Source: a virus
DNA length: 32,112 bases
Direction: 5' to 3' (one strand)
IMG/VR virus record: IMGVR_UViG_3300037246_000572
Location: 1-32,112 of that record
The position numbers and the translations under genes are program-made. Within the stretch, counting starts at the first letter, position 1, and the number at the start of each line of letters is the position of its first letter. The notes under the pieces were generated by a model, which was given only the letters and a program-made list of their open reading frames with translations, ran no database searches and was not told the DNA's origin. Positions 21,323 through 29,552 of the stretch are shown here, in pieces.

Positions 21323-21732
21323 CACGCCTTCTCCAGCTTGGCCTCAACAGCAGCCATCTCTTTATGCAGCCTCTCTTTGGTACGGTTCAGCTTGGCCTTG
21401 GCGATGCGCTTCTTCTCTGACTCCTTGTACGCCGTGATCTCATCCACCGAGGTAGCCTGCCAGATCTTGTAGGCTCTCATCTCCTCCTTGTACTGCGCCA
21501 TCTCCTGCATGTACTGAGTGTGTGGCTTCCCCGCTGCTTCCAGTTGTATCTCATACTCATGGGGATCAAACTCAATGCTTATGTGCTCCAGCAGAAGGTG
21601 AGTGTTTTCCTTCATAAACCTCTCAAGCTCTTGGTTGAAGTCGGTCATCGACATACAGTTCCACAAGGCATGGGTCAGCTGCCCATCCTGGCTTGGTTTC
21701 TTTGGTCGTGTCATCCATACAAAACTACTCAT
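21322..21732 (-). CDS. Hypothetical coiled-coil protein
   Basis: 136 residues. The C-terminal half is a long charged helix ('EEMRAYKIWQATSVDEITAY' through 'KERLHKEMAAVEAKLEKA') likely to form a coiled coil. The N-terminal half is mixed, with Trp and Met. AGAGGG lies seven bases before the ATG, which overlaps the HNH-like stop. No family recognised; an oligomeric scaffold or DNA-binding accessory are both possible. Confidence 0.7.
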   Translation of the reverse strand: MSSFVWMTRPKKPSQDGQLTHALWNCMSMTDFNQELERFMKENTHLLLEHISIEFDPHEYEIQLEAAGKPHTQYMQEMAQYKEEMRAYKIWQATSVDEITAYKESEKKRIAKAKLNRTKERLHKEMAAVEAKLEKA

Positions 21733-22453
21733 TAGTCGGCCCTCTTATTATCTTGTATTGTTTGGTTGTCACTATCTGTTTGGTGACTTGGATGATCTCA
21801 TCCTTCATATCCTCACCTTGGGTGAGCCTCTCTACCTGCTCACCTATGGTGTTCTCTCCATCAACTATCTTCACAAACCTAGCGCCCTTGGTGTAATCAA
21901 ACTCAGGCTTCCAATCAGATGTGGTGACGTACCTCATACAGTTAGCCACATCAGCCAGCCTCACGTTCAGCTTGTCCTTCAGTGGGCCTAGTACCTCAGG
22001 CCCAGCGCCTACCTGCACCGCCTTGACTAGACTCTCAATGGTATCAGCGAAGCTATCAAGCCCCACTATATCTTGCCTCACCTTACGAGTAGAGGTATAG
22101 CCATGCTTGCACCGGGCACACACAACGATCAGGTTGTCAGGCCTTGCCTCACCACCCACGTTGAGGGGTACATACCATGCCAGCCTAGCTGAGTACACAC
22201 TCACACTACCCAGGTAGCTAAGGCTCTTGTCACAGTACGCACACCTACCCTTGTACTTGTCGTAGCATCCCTCTGCCTCTGTTGGTGTGACCTTGTTGTA
22301 TGTCTGCCATAGCTTGTCCATGCCAGTGATGCGGCCATAGTTCTGCTTGATCTCGTTGTTGATTTCCTCCAAGCTCTTAGTGAGGAAGGTACTAGCCCTT
22401 CTACCCTTACGTTTCTTCGTGCCCTTCTTCATGCCAGATCCAGGGCCACCCAT
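21725..22453 (-). CDS. HNH-fold protein with degenerate catalytic motif
   Basis: 242 residues. A glycine- and lysine-rich start (GGPGSGMKKGTKKRKGRR) could bind DNA. The core 'GRCAYCDKSL' plus 'PLNVGGEARPDNLIVVCARC' gives the two CxxC pairs and the P-L-x-x-G-G...D-N-L...C-x-x-C layout of HNH nucleases. The expected 'DH' before the P-L element is 'WY-V', so the catalytic His is missing by eye. It may bind DNA without cutting, or use another residue. Start at 22453; the ATG at 22498 lies within the upstream gene. Confidence 0.65.
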   Translation of the reverse strand: MGGPGSGMKKGTKKRKGRRASTFLTKSLEEINNEIKQNYGRITGMDKLWQTYNKVTPTEAEGCYDKYKGRCAYCDKSLSYLGSVSVYSARLAWYVPLNVGGEARPDNLIVVCARCKHGYTSTRKVRQDIVGLDSFADTIESLVKAVQVGAGPEVLGPLKDKLNVRLADVANCMRYVTTSDWKPEFDYTKGARFVKIVDGENTIGEQVERLTQGEDMKDEIIQVTKQIVTTKQYKIIRGPTNE

Positions 22454-22454
22454 G

Positions 22455-22670
22455 CTACACCGCCTCGTCGTCCAGCACATCCTTACCTGCGTGGACAATT
22501 AGTTCAAGCTGTGTCTTGTTGAAGAACCAGCCTTGTTGATCCGGCTCATCATCAGCGCCAACTACAACGAGGTAGTCACCATGCACATCACTATGAAAGA
22601 TCTCTACCTTCTCTGCTCCATTGAAGCTCTCTGATGTAGCCTTGCTGTAGTATCCTTCGGGTACATACAT
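22455..22670 (-). CDS. Hypothetical 71-residue protein
   Basis: MYVPEGYYSKATSESFNGAE then 'VEIFHSDVHGDYLVVVGADDEP' and a final helix 'NKTQLELIVHAGKDVLDDE'. It looks like a small beta-rich domain followed by a helix. GGAGG lies six bases before the ATG and the upstream stop overlaps as TGATG, which fixes the start at 22670. No family recognised. Confidence 0.7.
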   Translation of the reverse strand: MYVPEGYYSKATSESFNGAEKVEIFHSDVHGDYLVVVGADDEPDQQGWFFNKTQLELIVHAGKDVLDDEAV

Positions 22671-23122
22671 CACGCACCTCCTCTGTTGTCTATGCCTCTT
22701 GTAGCTATACACTTCTCACAGTCAGGGTTCTCATCCCCACACAGACACCCATTATCTTGCCCAATTGGCACCACGTATCGTCCGAACTCATCTTCGTTGC
22801 ACCTCTCACACTCAGGTTCAGCACACATTTCAATCATGCCGGTATCCTTGTGCGCTAGGTCAACGTCACCATTCTCTTTGATCTTCTTATCCTCATACGG
22901 TGCAGCGATACGCCTATCAAACTCAGCAAGCGTACCAATCAAGCACCCTCTGATCTTACAGATGGTGCTATAACTAGGCTGCTTCTCGAACCATCGAGCC
23001 ATGAGCTTGTAGAGTACGTAGGTCACATGCCCTGAGACATACCCGTACTCATCCAAGCCCTCGTCTAGTGCATCCAAGTCTGCATCGTACTGCTGCCTAT
23101 CATCCTGAAAAATGTACGGCAT
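22670..23122 (-). CDS. DUF6899-like protein with Cys-rich C-terminus
   Basis: 150 residues. 'MPYIFQDDRQQYDADLDAL', 'SGHVTYVLYKLM' and 'AEFDRRIAAPYEDKKIKENGDV' match a phage and bacterial family of unknown function that begins MPYI.qeDR and ends EF.RR...PYED.K...NGDV (DUF6899 type). The last 50 residues add 'CAEPECERCNEDEFG' and 'CLCGDENPDCEKC', a seven-to-eight Cys extension that may bind two metals and is unusual. Start at the second ATG (23122), five bases after GGAG. Confidence 0.72.
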   Translation of the reverse strand: MPYIFQDDRQQYDADLDALDEGLDEYGYVSGHVTYVLYKLMARWFEKQPSYSTICKIRGCLIGTLAEFDRRIAAPYEDKKIKENGDVDLAHKDTGMIEMCAEPECERCNEDEFGRYVVPIGQDNGCLCGDENPDCEKCIATRGIDNRGGA

Positions 23123-23130
23123 CATATCTC

Positions 23131-23436
23131 CTATAGGTATGCGTTGGTTTGGGGAGGCCCATCTTCTTTCTTATCGCCTGCCTTCCCTCCATGTGCTGCC
23201 GATACCTCAGCAGCAGCACGCTGGAGATCAGCGTAGCTCACGGCTCTGCCGCCTCCAGGCATACCGCCACCCATCAACGCTGACATAGGTATGACCAACC
23301 CTTCCTCCTCATCATCTTCCTTCTTATCCCTGGTGTTGAGATAGATCTTTACCAGCAACACCAGTGCTAGTGTACCAACCACTGTTGCTACACTACTAAT
23401 CAGTATCACCAACAACAACGTATTCAGTACTACCAT
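23131..23436 (-). CDS. Membrane-anchored protein with low-complexity tail
   Basis: 101 residues. Residues 2-30 are a long hydrophobic span (VVLNTLLLVILISSVATVVG and on), followed by KIYLNTRDKKEDDEEE and a glycine/methionine-rich stretch 'SALMGGGMPGGGRAVSY', then a charged tail. The soluble part is likely cytoplasmic. AGAGGTC precedes the ATG, which overlaps the sigma factor stop. No family recognised. Confidence 0.7.
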   Translation of the reverse strand: MVVLNTLLLVILISSVATVVGTLALVLLVKIYLNTRDKKEDDEEEGLVIPMSALMGGGMPGGGRAVSYADLQRAAAEVSAAHGGKAGDKKEDGPPQTNAYL

Positions 23437-24686
23437 AGTCGCTTGACCTCTCTTACTTTCTCTAGTTTCTTGATGGCTCTCTTCTCAATCTTCCTGATGC
23501 TCTCCCTACTATAGCACACACCGCCATACTCTGCCTTGAGCAGCGGCCCTATCTCAGCCAGGGCTTTCGGTACATCCCCTGCTGTGTTGTGGAACCATCG
23601 AAGCGTCATCACCTGAAGCTCCAGCTTCTCTAGGTTATCTTGCATAGCCTCCAGTAGTTGCTCTCTCTCATCCGCTTCTTGGATGGTGTCGAGGGCAAGG
23701 GGGTCATCGTTACTAATCATCTCACCTATGGTGGTAGGGTTCGTCTTGTTGTGCCTATTGAAAGGCTGATCGAGGTGGATGTAGTTGCTCATTAGTATCT
23801 TGATGAGGCTATCTACCTCCTCTGTTGTGAACATGTTGTTAGATCTCAACCCTGTCCTACCCTTCAGTATCTTGTTAGCTTCCTCCGTTATGGTGAAGAG
23901 GTTGGTTTCGTTGGAGTCAATGCCATCGTATGCCTTGGCTACTACCAGTATCCTCTCCATCTTAGATCGAGGCACACGTACCAGCCTGCTACTGTTGATG
24001 ACCCATTCCTTAATCAGACGCTCACCTCTACCGTATGCAAAGGTCAGCAGCTTCACCCTCTTACCTTGTGCTGTCAGGTAGCCAGGGTCATACCTGCGTA
24101 TGGAGTCAAGGAAGTAGATCAGTACCTCTTGTGCTGCATCCCTTTCGTCGATGCTAAGGATACGAGAGGAGTTCTTCTTGGCTATCTCCTGTGCTGCCAT
24201 CAGCATGGATCTTAGTAGTACATCTTCTATCCTTTCCATGTTCTCTTGGATGTGACGTAGCTCATCTGTTGGTGTCAGGTGCTCAAGCATCTCATCATAG
24301 ATATCATTCGATAGTCTAAGATGAAACAGCACCACCCTCTTATGAGACATAGAGTAAGACACCCTTGTATCAGGGGCTAGGTATGAGAGGAAGTGTTTAT
24401 CAATAGCAGCGTTGTGCCCTGCCTTTCTGGTGTTGCTGTTAGCACTCAGCCTAGCTATCGAGGTGCCTGCCCTGACGATACTATCATACACACTAAGGAA
24501 GTACTTGACACACCTATCCCTATGTAGTATGTACCAGTGCAGCTCATCCTTCCACGTCTTGTACTCATCGACCAGCTCTATCTCTTCCTTCTCGGTCAAG
24601 TGTACCTGTTCACGGCCTACCTCCTCATAGTAGTTACTACCACTAAGCACAACCCCAATACCATAGGTTGTTTGAGTTGGGCTCAT
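23430..24686 (-). CDS. Phage-encoded sigma70-family RNA polymerase sigma factor
   Basis: 418 residues. Region 2 spans about 155-250: 'RDAAQEVLIYFLDSIRRYDP' (2.1-2.2), 'VKLLTFAYGRGERLIKEWVI' (2.3-2.4 position, cf. FStYA...Ir.ai), 'RLVRVPRSK'. A region 3-like stretch follows, then region 4: 'NLEKLELQVMTLRWFHNTAG' and a helix-turn-helix ending 'CYSRESIRKIEKRAIKKLEK', the -35-binding part. The 150-residue N-terminal part is unusual. It should redirect host RNA polymerase to a later class of phage promoters. Target promoters cannot be read from this window; P1-P3 look host-type. The ATG overlaps the upstream stop as ATGA. Confidence 0.88.
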   Translation of the reverse strand: MSPTQTTYGIGVVLSGSNYYEEVGREQVHLTEKEEIELVDEYKTWKDELHWYILHRDRCVKYFLSVYDSIVRAGTSIARLSANSNTRKAGHNAAIDKHFLSYLAPDTRVSYSMSHKRVVLFHLRLSNDIYDEMLEHLTPTDELRHIQENMERIEDVLLRSMLMAAQEIAKKNSSRILSIDERDAAQEVLIYFLDSIRRYDPGYLTAQGKRVKLLTFAYGRGERLIKEWVINSSRLVRVPRSKMERILVVAKAYDGIDSNETNLFTITEEANKILKGRTGLRSNNMFTTEEVDSLIKILMSNYIHLDQPFNRHNKTNPTTIGEMISNDDPLALDTIQEADEREQLLEAMQDNLEKLELQVMTLRWFHNTAGDVPKALAEIGPLLKAEYGGVCYSRESIRKIEKRAIKKLEKVREVKRLW

Positions 24687-25678
24687 CCTGTTGTGACCTC
24701 AAGCCTACGGGTAGGTGACATCAGCTTGTGCCATCGGCCCACGGTACTGACGTTGTTCCAATCGTTCATGGAATGTATCGTACCTCTGATGTATACACCC
24801 TGCCCACAACGCATGATCTCTCCTCCGGTAGCGGAGGTACGAGAGAACCTCTTGCTGCTGATAGAGAGGTTCTGGTAGGCAGTAGGGTTCCTGTTCTCCC
24901 ATGCCACCGCTGCCTTTCTCCACTCATCTTTAGCAGCTATCCATTGCTTAGCCTTAGTGGTATGAGGGATGCTAATACAAGAATCAAGAGGCATAAGGAA
25001 CCTCATTGTCTCATTCCCATACCCCTCAGACCCTACCGTCACCTCATTCATAACGAACCCATAGTCTAGCGGGTTCAAGGGGGTAGCCATAGTAGCCAGC
25101 AGCGCAGCATCAAACTCCGGGGGTACAAACTCCTCAACCTGAGGCTCAGCCCACCACTCATTACAGAGCAGCACCTGACCTTCAGGATCTTTGGTCAGCA
25201 ACCTCGCCTCTTGCACCGTACTCACTCTCTTCGGCACCCTGTCTATGTACCTATACCCTTCGAGTCTCATACCATCCTCGTTGACCTTAGCGTGCAACAA
25301 CCAGGGTGTATCTCCTATCTCAATTAGGAGAGCGGTGTCATCAAAGTCAATGATACCTGATCCAATCAACGCCTCATCGTCACTGTTCATAGCTGCAATC
25401 GGGAGCTGCTGCCATCTGCTAGTCTCTACCCTTCTAGCCATACGATAGGTGAAGCTTCGTTGACCTGAGCTGCTCCAGAAGGCAGCGTTCTGTATGCTCC
25501 CCATGTTGAGGTTGAGTCCGATGAGACTGCTACCTGCTGGCCGACCATACTCAGTGACGGCCCTGACCAGCAGCTTACAATGCTCACCCTCAAGCACACG
25601 GTACGTCCCGTGTACCCTCTTCCTTCCTAGCTTACCTTCAAAGAAGGCTTCAATGAATTTCACTGTCGTCCACGCCAT
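24683..25678 (-). CDS. Hypothetical 331-residue protein
   Basis: Unrecognised. MAWTTVKFIEAFFEGKLGRK leads into alternating strands and helices. It is Trp-rich ('NEWWAEPQVEEFVPP', 'NPTAYQNLSISSKRF'). There is no membrane span, zinc motif or nucleotide loop. A region rich in 'DFDDTALLIEIGDTPWLL' suggests a beta-rich domain. An AGGAGG site lies eight bases before the ATG. It overlaps the sigma factor start by ATGA, so it is produced together with it and might act with it. No function can be given. Confidence 0.78.
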   Translation of the reverse strand: MAWTTVKFIEAFFEGKLGRKRVHGTYRVLEGEHCKLLVRAVTEYGRPAGSSLIGLNLNMGSIQNAAFWSSSGQRSFTYRMARRVETSRWQQLPIAAMNSDDEALIGSGIIDFDDTALLIEIGDTPWLLHAKVNEDGMRLEGYRYIDRVPKRVSTVQEARLLTKDPEGQVLLCNEWWAEPQVEEFVPPEFDAALLATMATPLNPLDYGFVMNEVTVGSEGYGNETMRFLMPLDSCISIPHTTKAKQWIAAKDEWRKAAVAWENRNPTAYQNLSISSKRFSRTSATGGEIMRCGQGVYIRGTIHSMNDWNNVSTVGRWHKLMSPTRRLEVTTG

Positions 25679-25679
25679 G

Positions 25680-25919
25680 CTACTTACCTCCTACAAGTAT
25701 GACCTTATCCTCTGGCCCATGCTCAGCACCACACGCACGGCATACCAGTACGTTTTCATCTTCCTTCTTCTTATCCGTAGGGTTGAACCACTTGGTTGCC
25801 TCTACCTGTGTACCCTTGGGCTTGTTCACCTTGTCTTTGTCGGTCATACCTCCGCAGAAGTGAGTGATGTTATCGTCCATTGAGAACCAGTCACTATTAC
25901 TAACCACCGTAGCTGTCAT
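25680..25919 (-). CDS. Small protein with a C-terminal CxxC
   Basis: 79 residues. MTATVVSNSDWFSMDDNITH includes 'HFCGGMTDKDK', and the end has VLVCRACGAEHGPED, a zinc-knuckle type CxxC. With the upstream His/Cys it could form one metal site. Start at 25919, five bases after GGGAG; an ATG at 25931 overlaps the upstream stop as TAATG and is possible. Not clearly part of the CxxC-helix family, since no C-terminal helix follows. Confidence 0.68.
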   Translation of the reverse strand: MTATVVSNSDWFSMDDNITHFCGGMTDKDKVNKPKGTQVEATKWFNPTDKKKEDENVLVCRACGAEHGPEDKVILVGGK

Positions 25920-25930
25920 GTCAACTCCCA

Positions 25931-27166
25931 TTACTTAGTCAGCTTCACCTTCACCTTCGTACCCCAAGGCACCTGATGATTCTCGTACCCTTCAGGGTGA
26001 GCCCACAGTACAGGGTACGGAGGCTTATCTTCGGGGAATGATGTCTCAAGGTCAGTGAAGGCGATGACCATACCGATTCTCTCTTGTGTCTCGTTGATCT
26101 TCTCAAAGACATCAATGTGTGAGGTGCCACCCCGTGTGGCCTTGATCTTCTTGATGGTGTTCAGGTCATACTCCTCTATATGGTAGCAGTTTACATCATG
26201 GAAGAATATCTTGAGCCACTTGCACCCTGTCTCACGCAGGATACCCGAACACTCAGACACAAACTGTGACAGGTTATCGTCACTGATAGACCCGGAGGTA
26301 TCAATCGCTATGATCGCACCGTTGGGGCTACGTGTCCGAGAGGGCAGCTGCATACTACTGGATGAACTAGAGAGCATGGCACGAGCCCTTCTATTAGGAC
26401 GAGGATACCCGTACCTACCCCGGAACATGGACGTTGCCACCCTTCTCAGGTGTTCCTTCCATGTCACGCTGGGCTTGCGTATCTCAGCCATGAACTCATC
26501 AGCAAACGCAGGCGACTTGCCTCGTTTCTGTGCGTTCATAGCGGCTGCGATCACATGCTGCTTCCATTTTTCTACTGTCTCAGCGTTGGGTTCCTCACCG
26601 TGCAGCGCACCCGATGTGCAACCACGCTCACCTACCTGACTACCCGGCTCAACCTTAGGGCCTTCGCCTCCCTCACCTACATCGTGAGGACAGCCACCAA
26701 ATTGCTCCACCTCATCAGGGTTCTGGATCAGATGATAGTAGATCTGCTCCGTTGTCTTACCTCTATGCTGCTCCATCAACTCATCGGTGATGTTCTTCTT
26801 ACTCACCGCTGATTGCTTGAGCCCAGCATCTACGAGGATGCTATCCACCTTGATGTCAGCAGCTATGTTCCATACCTGATGGTTCCCACCTTGAGGGAAC
26901 CGTACAGTACACCGCTGAACAAGGTGCATCACCTCATGTGCAAGCTCGAACATCGTTTCTTGCACACTGGTGAATCCATTGACCCAATCAGGGTTGTAGT
27001 ACATATTACCCTTGTGATCCACGCAGGTAGTACCAACCCCTGCTGTCTTAGACTCATGGAATACCATCCTCATCACCAGCTCCCCGAAGAAGGGGAAGGC
27101 CATGAGTAGCTGCATCCTAGCCTTAGTCAGCTTCTCTCTCGGATCTCCTGTGTCTATGCTCTTCAT
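25931..27166 (-). CDS. Metallopeptidase/VWA protein (DUF2201-like), MoxR partner
   Basis: 411 residues. The N-terminal domain has FELAHEVMHLVQ, an HExxH zinc-peptidase motif (77-81). A variable Gly/Glu-rich linker follows, then a VWA-like domain with IDTSGSIS, a MIDAS DxSxS motif (289-293), and 'MVIAFTDLE' supplying the distal Asp. This matches the DUF2201 putative metallopeptidase plus VWA-like pair encoded next to MoxR ATPases. The partner ATPase is directly upstream, two bases away. Roles proposed for such pairs are chaperone-like or metal-insertion activities; none is proven for phages. Start 27166 has GAGG six bases upstream. Confidence 0.85.
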   Translation of the reverse strand: MKSIDTGDPREKLTKARMQLLMAFPFFGELVMRMVFHESKTAGVGTTCVDHKGNMYYNPDWVNGFTSVQETMFELAHEVMHLVQRCTVRFPQGGNHQVWNIAADIKVDSILVDAGLKQSAVSKKNITDELMEQHRGKTTEQIYYHLIQNPDEVEQFGGCPHDVGEGGEGPKVEPGSQVGERGCTSGALHGEEPNAETVEKWKQHVIAAAMNAQKRGKSPAFADEFMAEIRKPSVTWKEHLRRVATSMFRGRYGYPRPNRRARAMLSSSSSSMQLPSRTRSPNGAIIAIDTSGSISDDNLSQFVSECSGILRETGCKWLKIFFHDVNCYHIEEYDLNTIKKIKATRGGTSHIDVFEKINETQERIGMVIAFTDLETSFPEDKPPYPVLWAHPEGYENHQVPWGTKVKVKLTK

Positions 27167-27167
27167 C

Positions 27168-28307
27168 TTAAGCCTCGTTGTTGGCAAGGTACGTTCCGTA
27201 CCGGGTGTACATCTCCTTGAAGTAAGGGTTCTGTGCTGCCTTCACCCGGCCCTTCTCATCCAGCTTGCTGAGTGCGATGATGGTTGCCATCTTAGCGATG
27301 AGCAATCCAAACTCTGCCTCCAGCTCGGGACGAAGCACATACTGTAGTGCCTTGTCCCAGAGGTGCCAGTTTTCCTCCTTGTTGATGTGATACTCAAGCG
27401 CCGTGATCGTAGCGTAGAGTACGTCCACCTCTGTCTTGTCCGGGATACGTGCAGTATCCGGGTTCTTGCAGATGTCCTTGGGATCTACCAAGGTGGTGGT
27501 GTTCTGTGCAAAGGTACTGAACTCGATACCGATACCAGAACCAACGCACCCTACTGCACACGGGTACAGCCAGTCACCATCCACCTTACCATCCGGCTGG
27601 ATCTTGAACATGGACTTGCTAAGCATCTCCCATGTTCTCGGTGTAGCAAACGCCTTCTCGCTGGCGTTCAGCTTCACCACCTCATCAAAGCGATTCAACG
27701 AGGTGGCCTGCCTACGGATGTAGGCATTGATGAGAGGGTGAATGTTACCCTTGTCCATGCCCCATTTCAACCACGCATCCACATCACACTTGGCATAGTA
27801 GTGATGCATCCTGTTAGCCAGAGCCATCGGCATCTCAAAGGCACCCGACTTGTCCTCTACCCTGTTGCCTGCTGCCACGATGAACACATCATCACGGAGC
27901 TGGAGGTTCCCAACCTTCTTCTCACCACACACCTTGAAGCAGGCAGCTTGTGTCTGCTCGTGTCCAGTGGGAAGGTCATCAAAGAAGATGACCATCGGGC
28001 GCTGCTCATCCTTCGGGCACTCATAGCTGGCATGGTAAGCCCAGATGGGGGCAAGGATCTGCGTAGCTACCGCCACATCCTTGTACTTGTACTCAAATGG
28101 TACACCACTGATGTCAGTGGGCTCCGAGCACCCAGCCAAGACCAACACAATCTCATGGTCTTTACCGAACGCTTCCTTGGTTGCCTCTGTCTTGCCAATA
28201 CCGGGCGTACCCCAGACCATCGAGGCAAACTCAGGGCCGAGCTTGCGGATCATCTGAAGGATCTCAGTCACGCTCTGTTGGCAGATCTCTTGTCCTGTAT
28301 CAGACAT
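27168..28307 (-). CDS. MoxR-type AAA+ ATPase
   Basis: 379 residues. Walker A is GTPGIGKT (33-40), Walker B MVIFFDD (105-111), and the sensor-1 region is 'VFIVAAGNR'. 'SEPTDISGVPF' after Walker A corresponds to the 'DLxG' element of MoxR proteins, and 'MPMALANRMHHYY' to the arginine-finger region. MoxR ATPases work with VWA-domain partners as remodelling chaperones; the partner is the next gene. GGAG lies eight bases before the ATG. The C-terminal 150 residues are less conserved and probably contact the substrate or partner. Confidence 0.88.
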   Translation of the reverse strand: MSDTGQEICQQSVTEILQMIRKLGPEFASMVWGTPGIGKTEATKEAFGKDHEIVLVLAGCSEPTDISGVPFEYKYKDVAVATQILAPIWAYHASYECPKDEQRPMVIFFDDLPTGHEQTQAACFKVCGEKKVGNLQLRDDVFIVAAGNRVEDKSGAFEMPMALANRMHHYYAKCDVDAWLKWGMDKGNIHPLINAYIRRQATSLNRFDEVVKLNASEKAFATPRTWEMLSKSMFKIQPDGKVDGDWLYPCAVGCVGSGIGIEFSTFAQNTTTLVDPKDICKNPDTARIPDKTEVDVLYATITALEYHINKEENWHLWDKALQYVLRPELEAEFGLLIAKMATIIALSKLDEKGRVKAAQNPYFKEMYTRYGTYLANNEA

Positions 28308-28309
28308 AC

Positions 28310-28483
28310 TTACTTCTCCTCTGTTGTGGTTGATGATGCCTTACGCTTCCTTGCTTCGATACTCTGGAGCCTTATCAAGGCACTCAGTTGGGGCGATGTA
28401 GCAGGAGGGTCATTATACCTTAGCTTCTCTTTGCCTACCCTCTTTGTATACTGAGGCTTCCTCTGTCTTGTGCCATTACCCAT
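28310..28483 (-). CDS. 57-residue basic protein
   Basis: MGNGTRQRKPQYTKRVGKEK then 'LRYNDPPATSPQLSALIRLQSIEARKRKASSTT'. The N-terminal half is strongly basic and probably disordered; a short helix follows. GGAGG lies six bases before the ATG. It overlaps the DUF932-like stop (TGATG) and ends two bases before the MoxR ATG. It may bind nucleic acid or dock onto the ATPase; both are guesses. Confidence 0.65.
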   Translation of the reverse strand: MGNGTRQRKPQYTKRVGKEKLRYNDPPATSPQLSALIRLQSIEARKRKASSTTTEEK

Positions 28484-29550
28484 CACTCTCCTCCGTTGCC
28501 GAAGATGTTGATGCTACCAAGTTTCTCAGCCATGTCAAGTGCGAAGGCATACGCATCAGCCTTCTGCTGTGCCCCGCTACCCTCAAGGAGAGAGTGCAGC
28601 TTGGCATCGTACTCATTGGGCCTGACCTTTGATGACTTGACGTTACGGATACGATCTACCCATTCAACGACAGCCATGTATGCACCCAGCATGGTACCCT
28701 TAGTAGCAGGGAGCTGGCACGCAGGCCCACTGTTGTAGATACCCGTGATCTCATCACGGATATTCTCTGCCTTCTTCGTGTGCTCTTCCGGGTCAGGGAA
28801 GAGGGACATGAAGAACACATCACGCTGTGCTGTGGTCAGCTTCACCGAACGCAGCAGCCTGAAGGATGCCTCCATCTCAGTGAAGTAATCACTGAGCTTG
28901 TTGATGCTCAGTGCTGCTTGCTTCACACGTTGCTCAACCCTTGAGCTATGCCTGAAGCTGATGCGGTATGCCTTGTTGGTTGACAGTACCGTACCATTCA
29001 CCCCTCTCAAGGGTGCAAGTACCAGCTCCAATCCCTTGGTGCTGTTGTGTGATGCTGTGACATAGAAGAAACATTCAATGTCATCCGTACCGCTGAGCTT
29101 GATGGTGTTCTTCGTCTTCATTACAACGAACGCTTGCTCACCGTTACCAATGATACCTCCTGTCACATACGATGCCGTGCCCTCATCCACCAATGACTCA
29201 GTGAACGCCAGCATGTCACGGTACTGAAGGATACCTCTGTTCCTCCCCACTGTACCAAGGTAGCGACCATCATCCTCTCGGATCACAGCTACCTTGTCGG
29301 GTACTACTGCCTCTACCTCCTTGTTGATGAAGGCAGTAGCTTCGGCGAGCATCCTCTCTGCCTCGCCTACCCTACCCTCGTTCATCACCTCTCTGATACG
29401 ATCTACCACTACGGGTGGCACCTCAGTAGGTACAGTGTAGGTGTACTTGATGTCAGCTTTGATGGCGGTGAAGTCAAGGCCAGCTTGCTCGGCCATCTCT
29501 TCTGCTGTGTTGGCGTTGATCGCCGGTAGATAATCATACACACTCTTCAT
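28483..29550 (-). CDS. DUF932-like phage/plasmid protein
   Basis: 355 residues. The central part matches DUF932 (TIGR03299-like) proteins: 'GRNRGILQYRDMLAFTESLV' (cf. V...Y.pvqN.e.f.f), 'SYVTGGIIGNGEQAFVVMKT', 'YFYVTASHNSTKGLELVLAPLRGVNGT', 'ISFRHSSRVEQRVKQAALSI'. The family is widespread on phages and plasmids with no agreed role. Some members accompany MoxR/VWA modules, as here, where it lies just upstream of the pair. AGGAA lies six bases before the ATG. The N-terminal 90 residues are an extra acidic segment. Confidence 0.75.
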   Translation of the reverse strand: MKSVYDYLPAINANTAEEMAEQAGLDFTAIKADIKYTYTVPTEVPPVVVDRIREVMNEGRVGEAERMLAEATAFINKEVEAVVPDKVAVIREDDGRYLGTVGRNRGILQYRDMLAFTESLVDEGTASYVTGGIIGNGEQAFVVMKTKNTIKLSGTDDIECFFYVTASHNSTKGLELVLAPLRGVNGTVLSTNKAYRISFRHSSRVEQRVKQAALSINKLSDYFTEMEASFRLLRSVKLTTAQRDVFFMSLFPDPEEHTKKAENIRDEITGIYNSGPACQLPATKGTMLGAYMAVVEWVDRIRNVKSSKVRPNEYDAKLHSLLEGSGAQQKADAYAFALDMAEKLGSINIFGNGGE

Positions 29551-29552
29551 GG

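Noticed and set aside
27363-28454. Long open frame (about 363 codons) on the plus strand
   Set aside because: It lies antisense to the clear MoxR ATPase gene, has no ribosome site or family resemblance, and arises from codon bias of the minus-strand gene.
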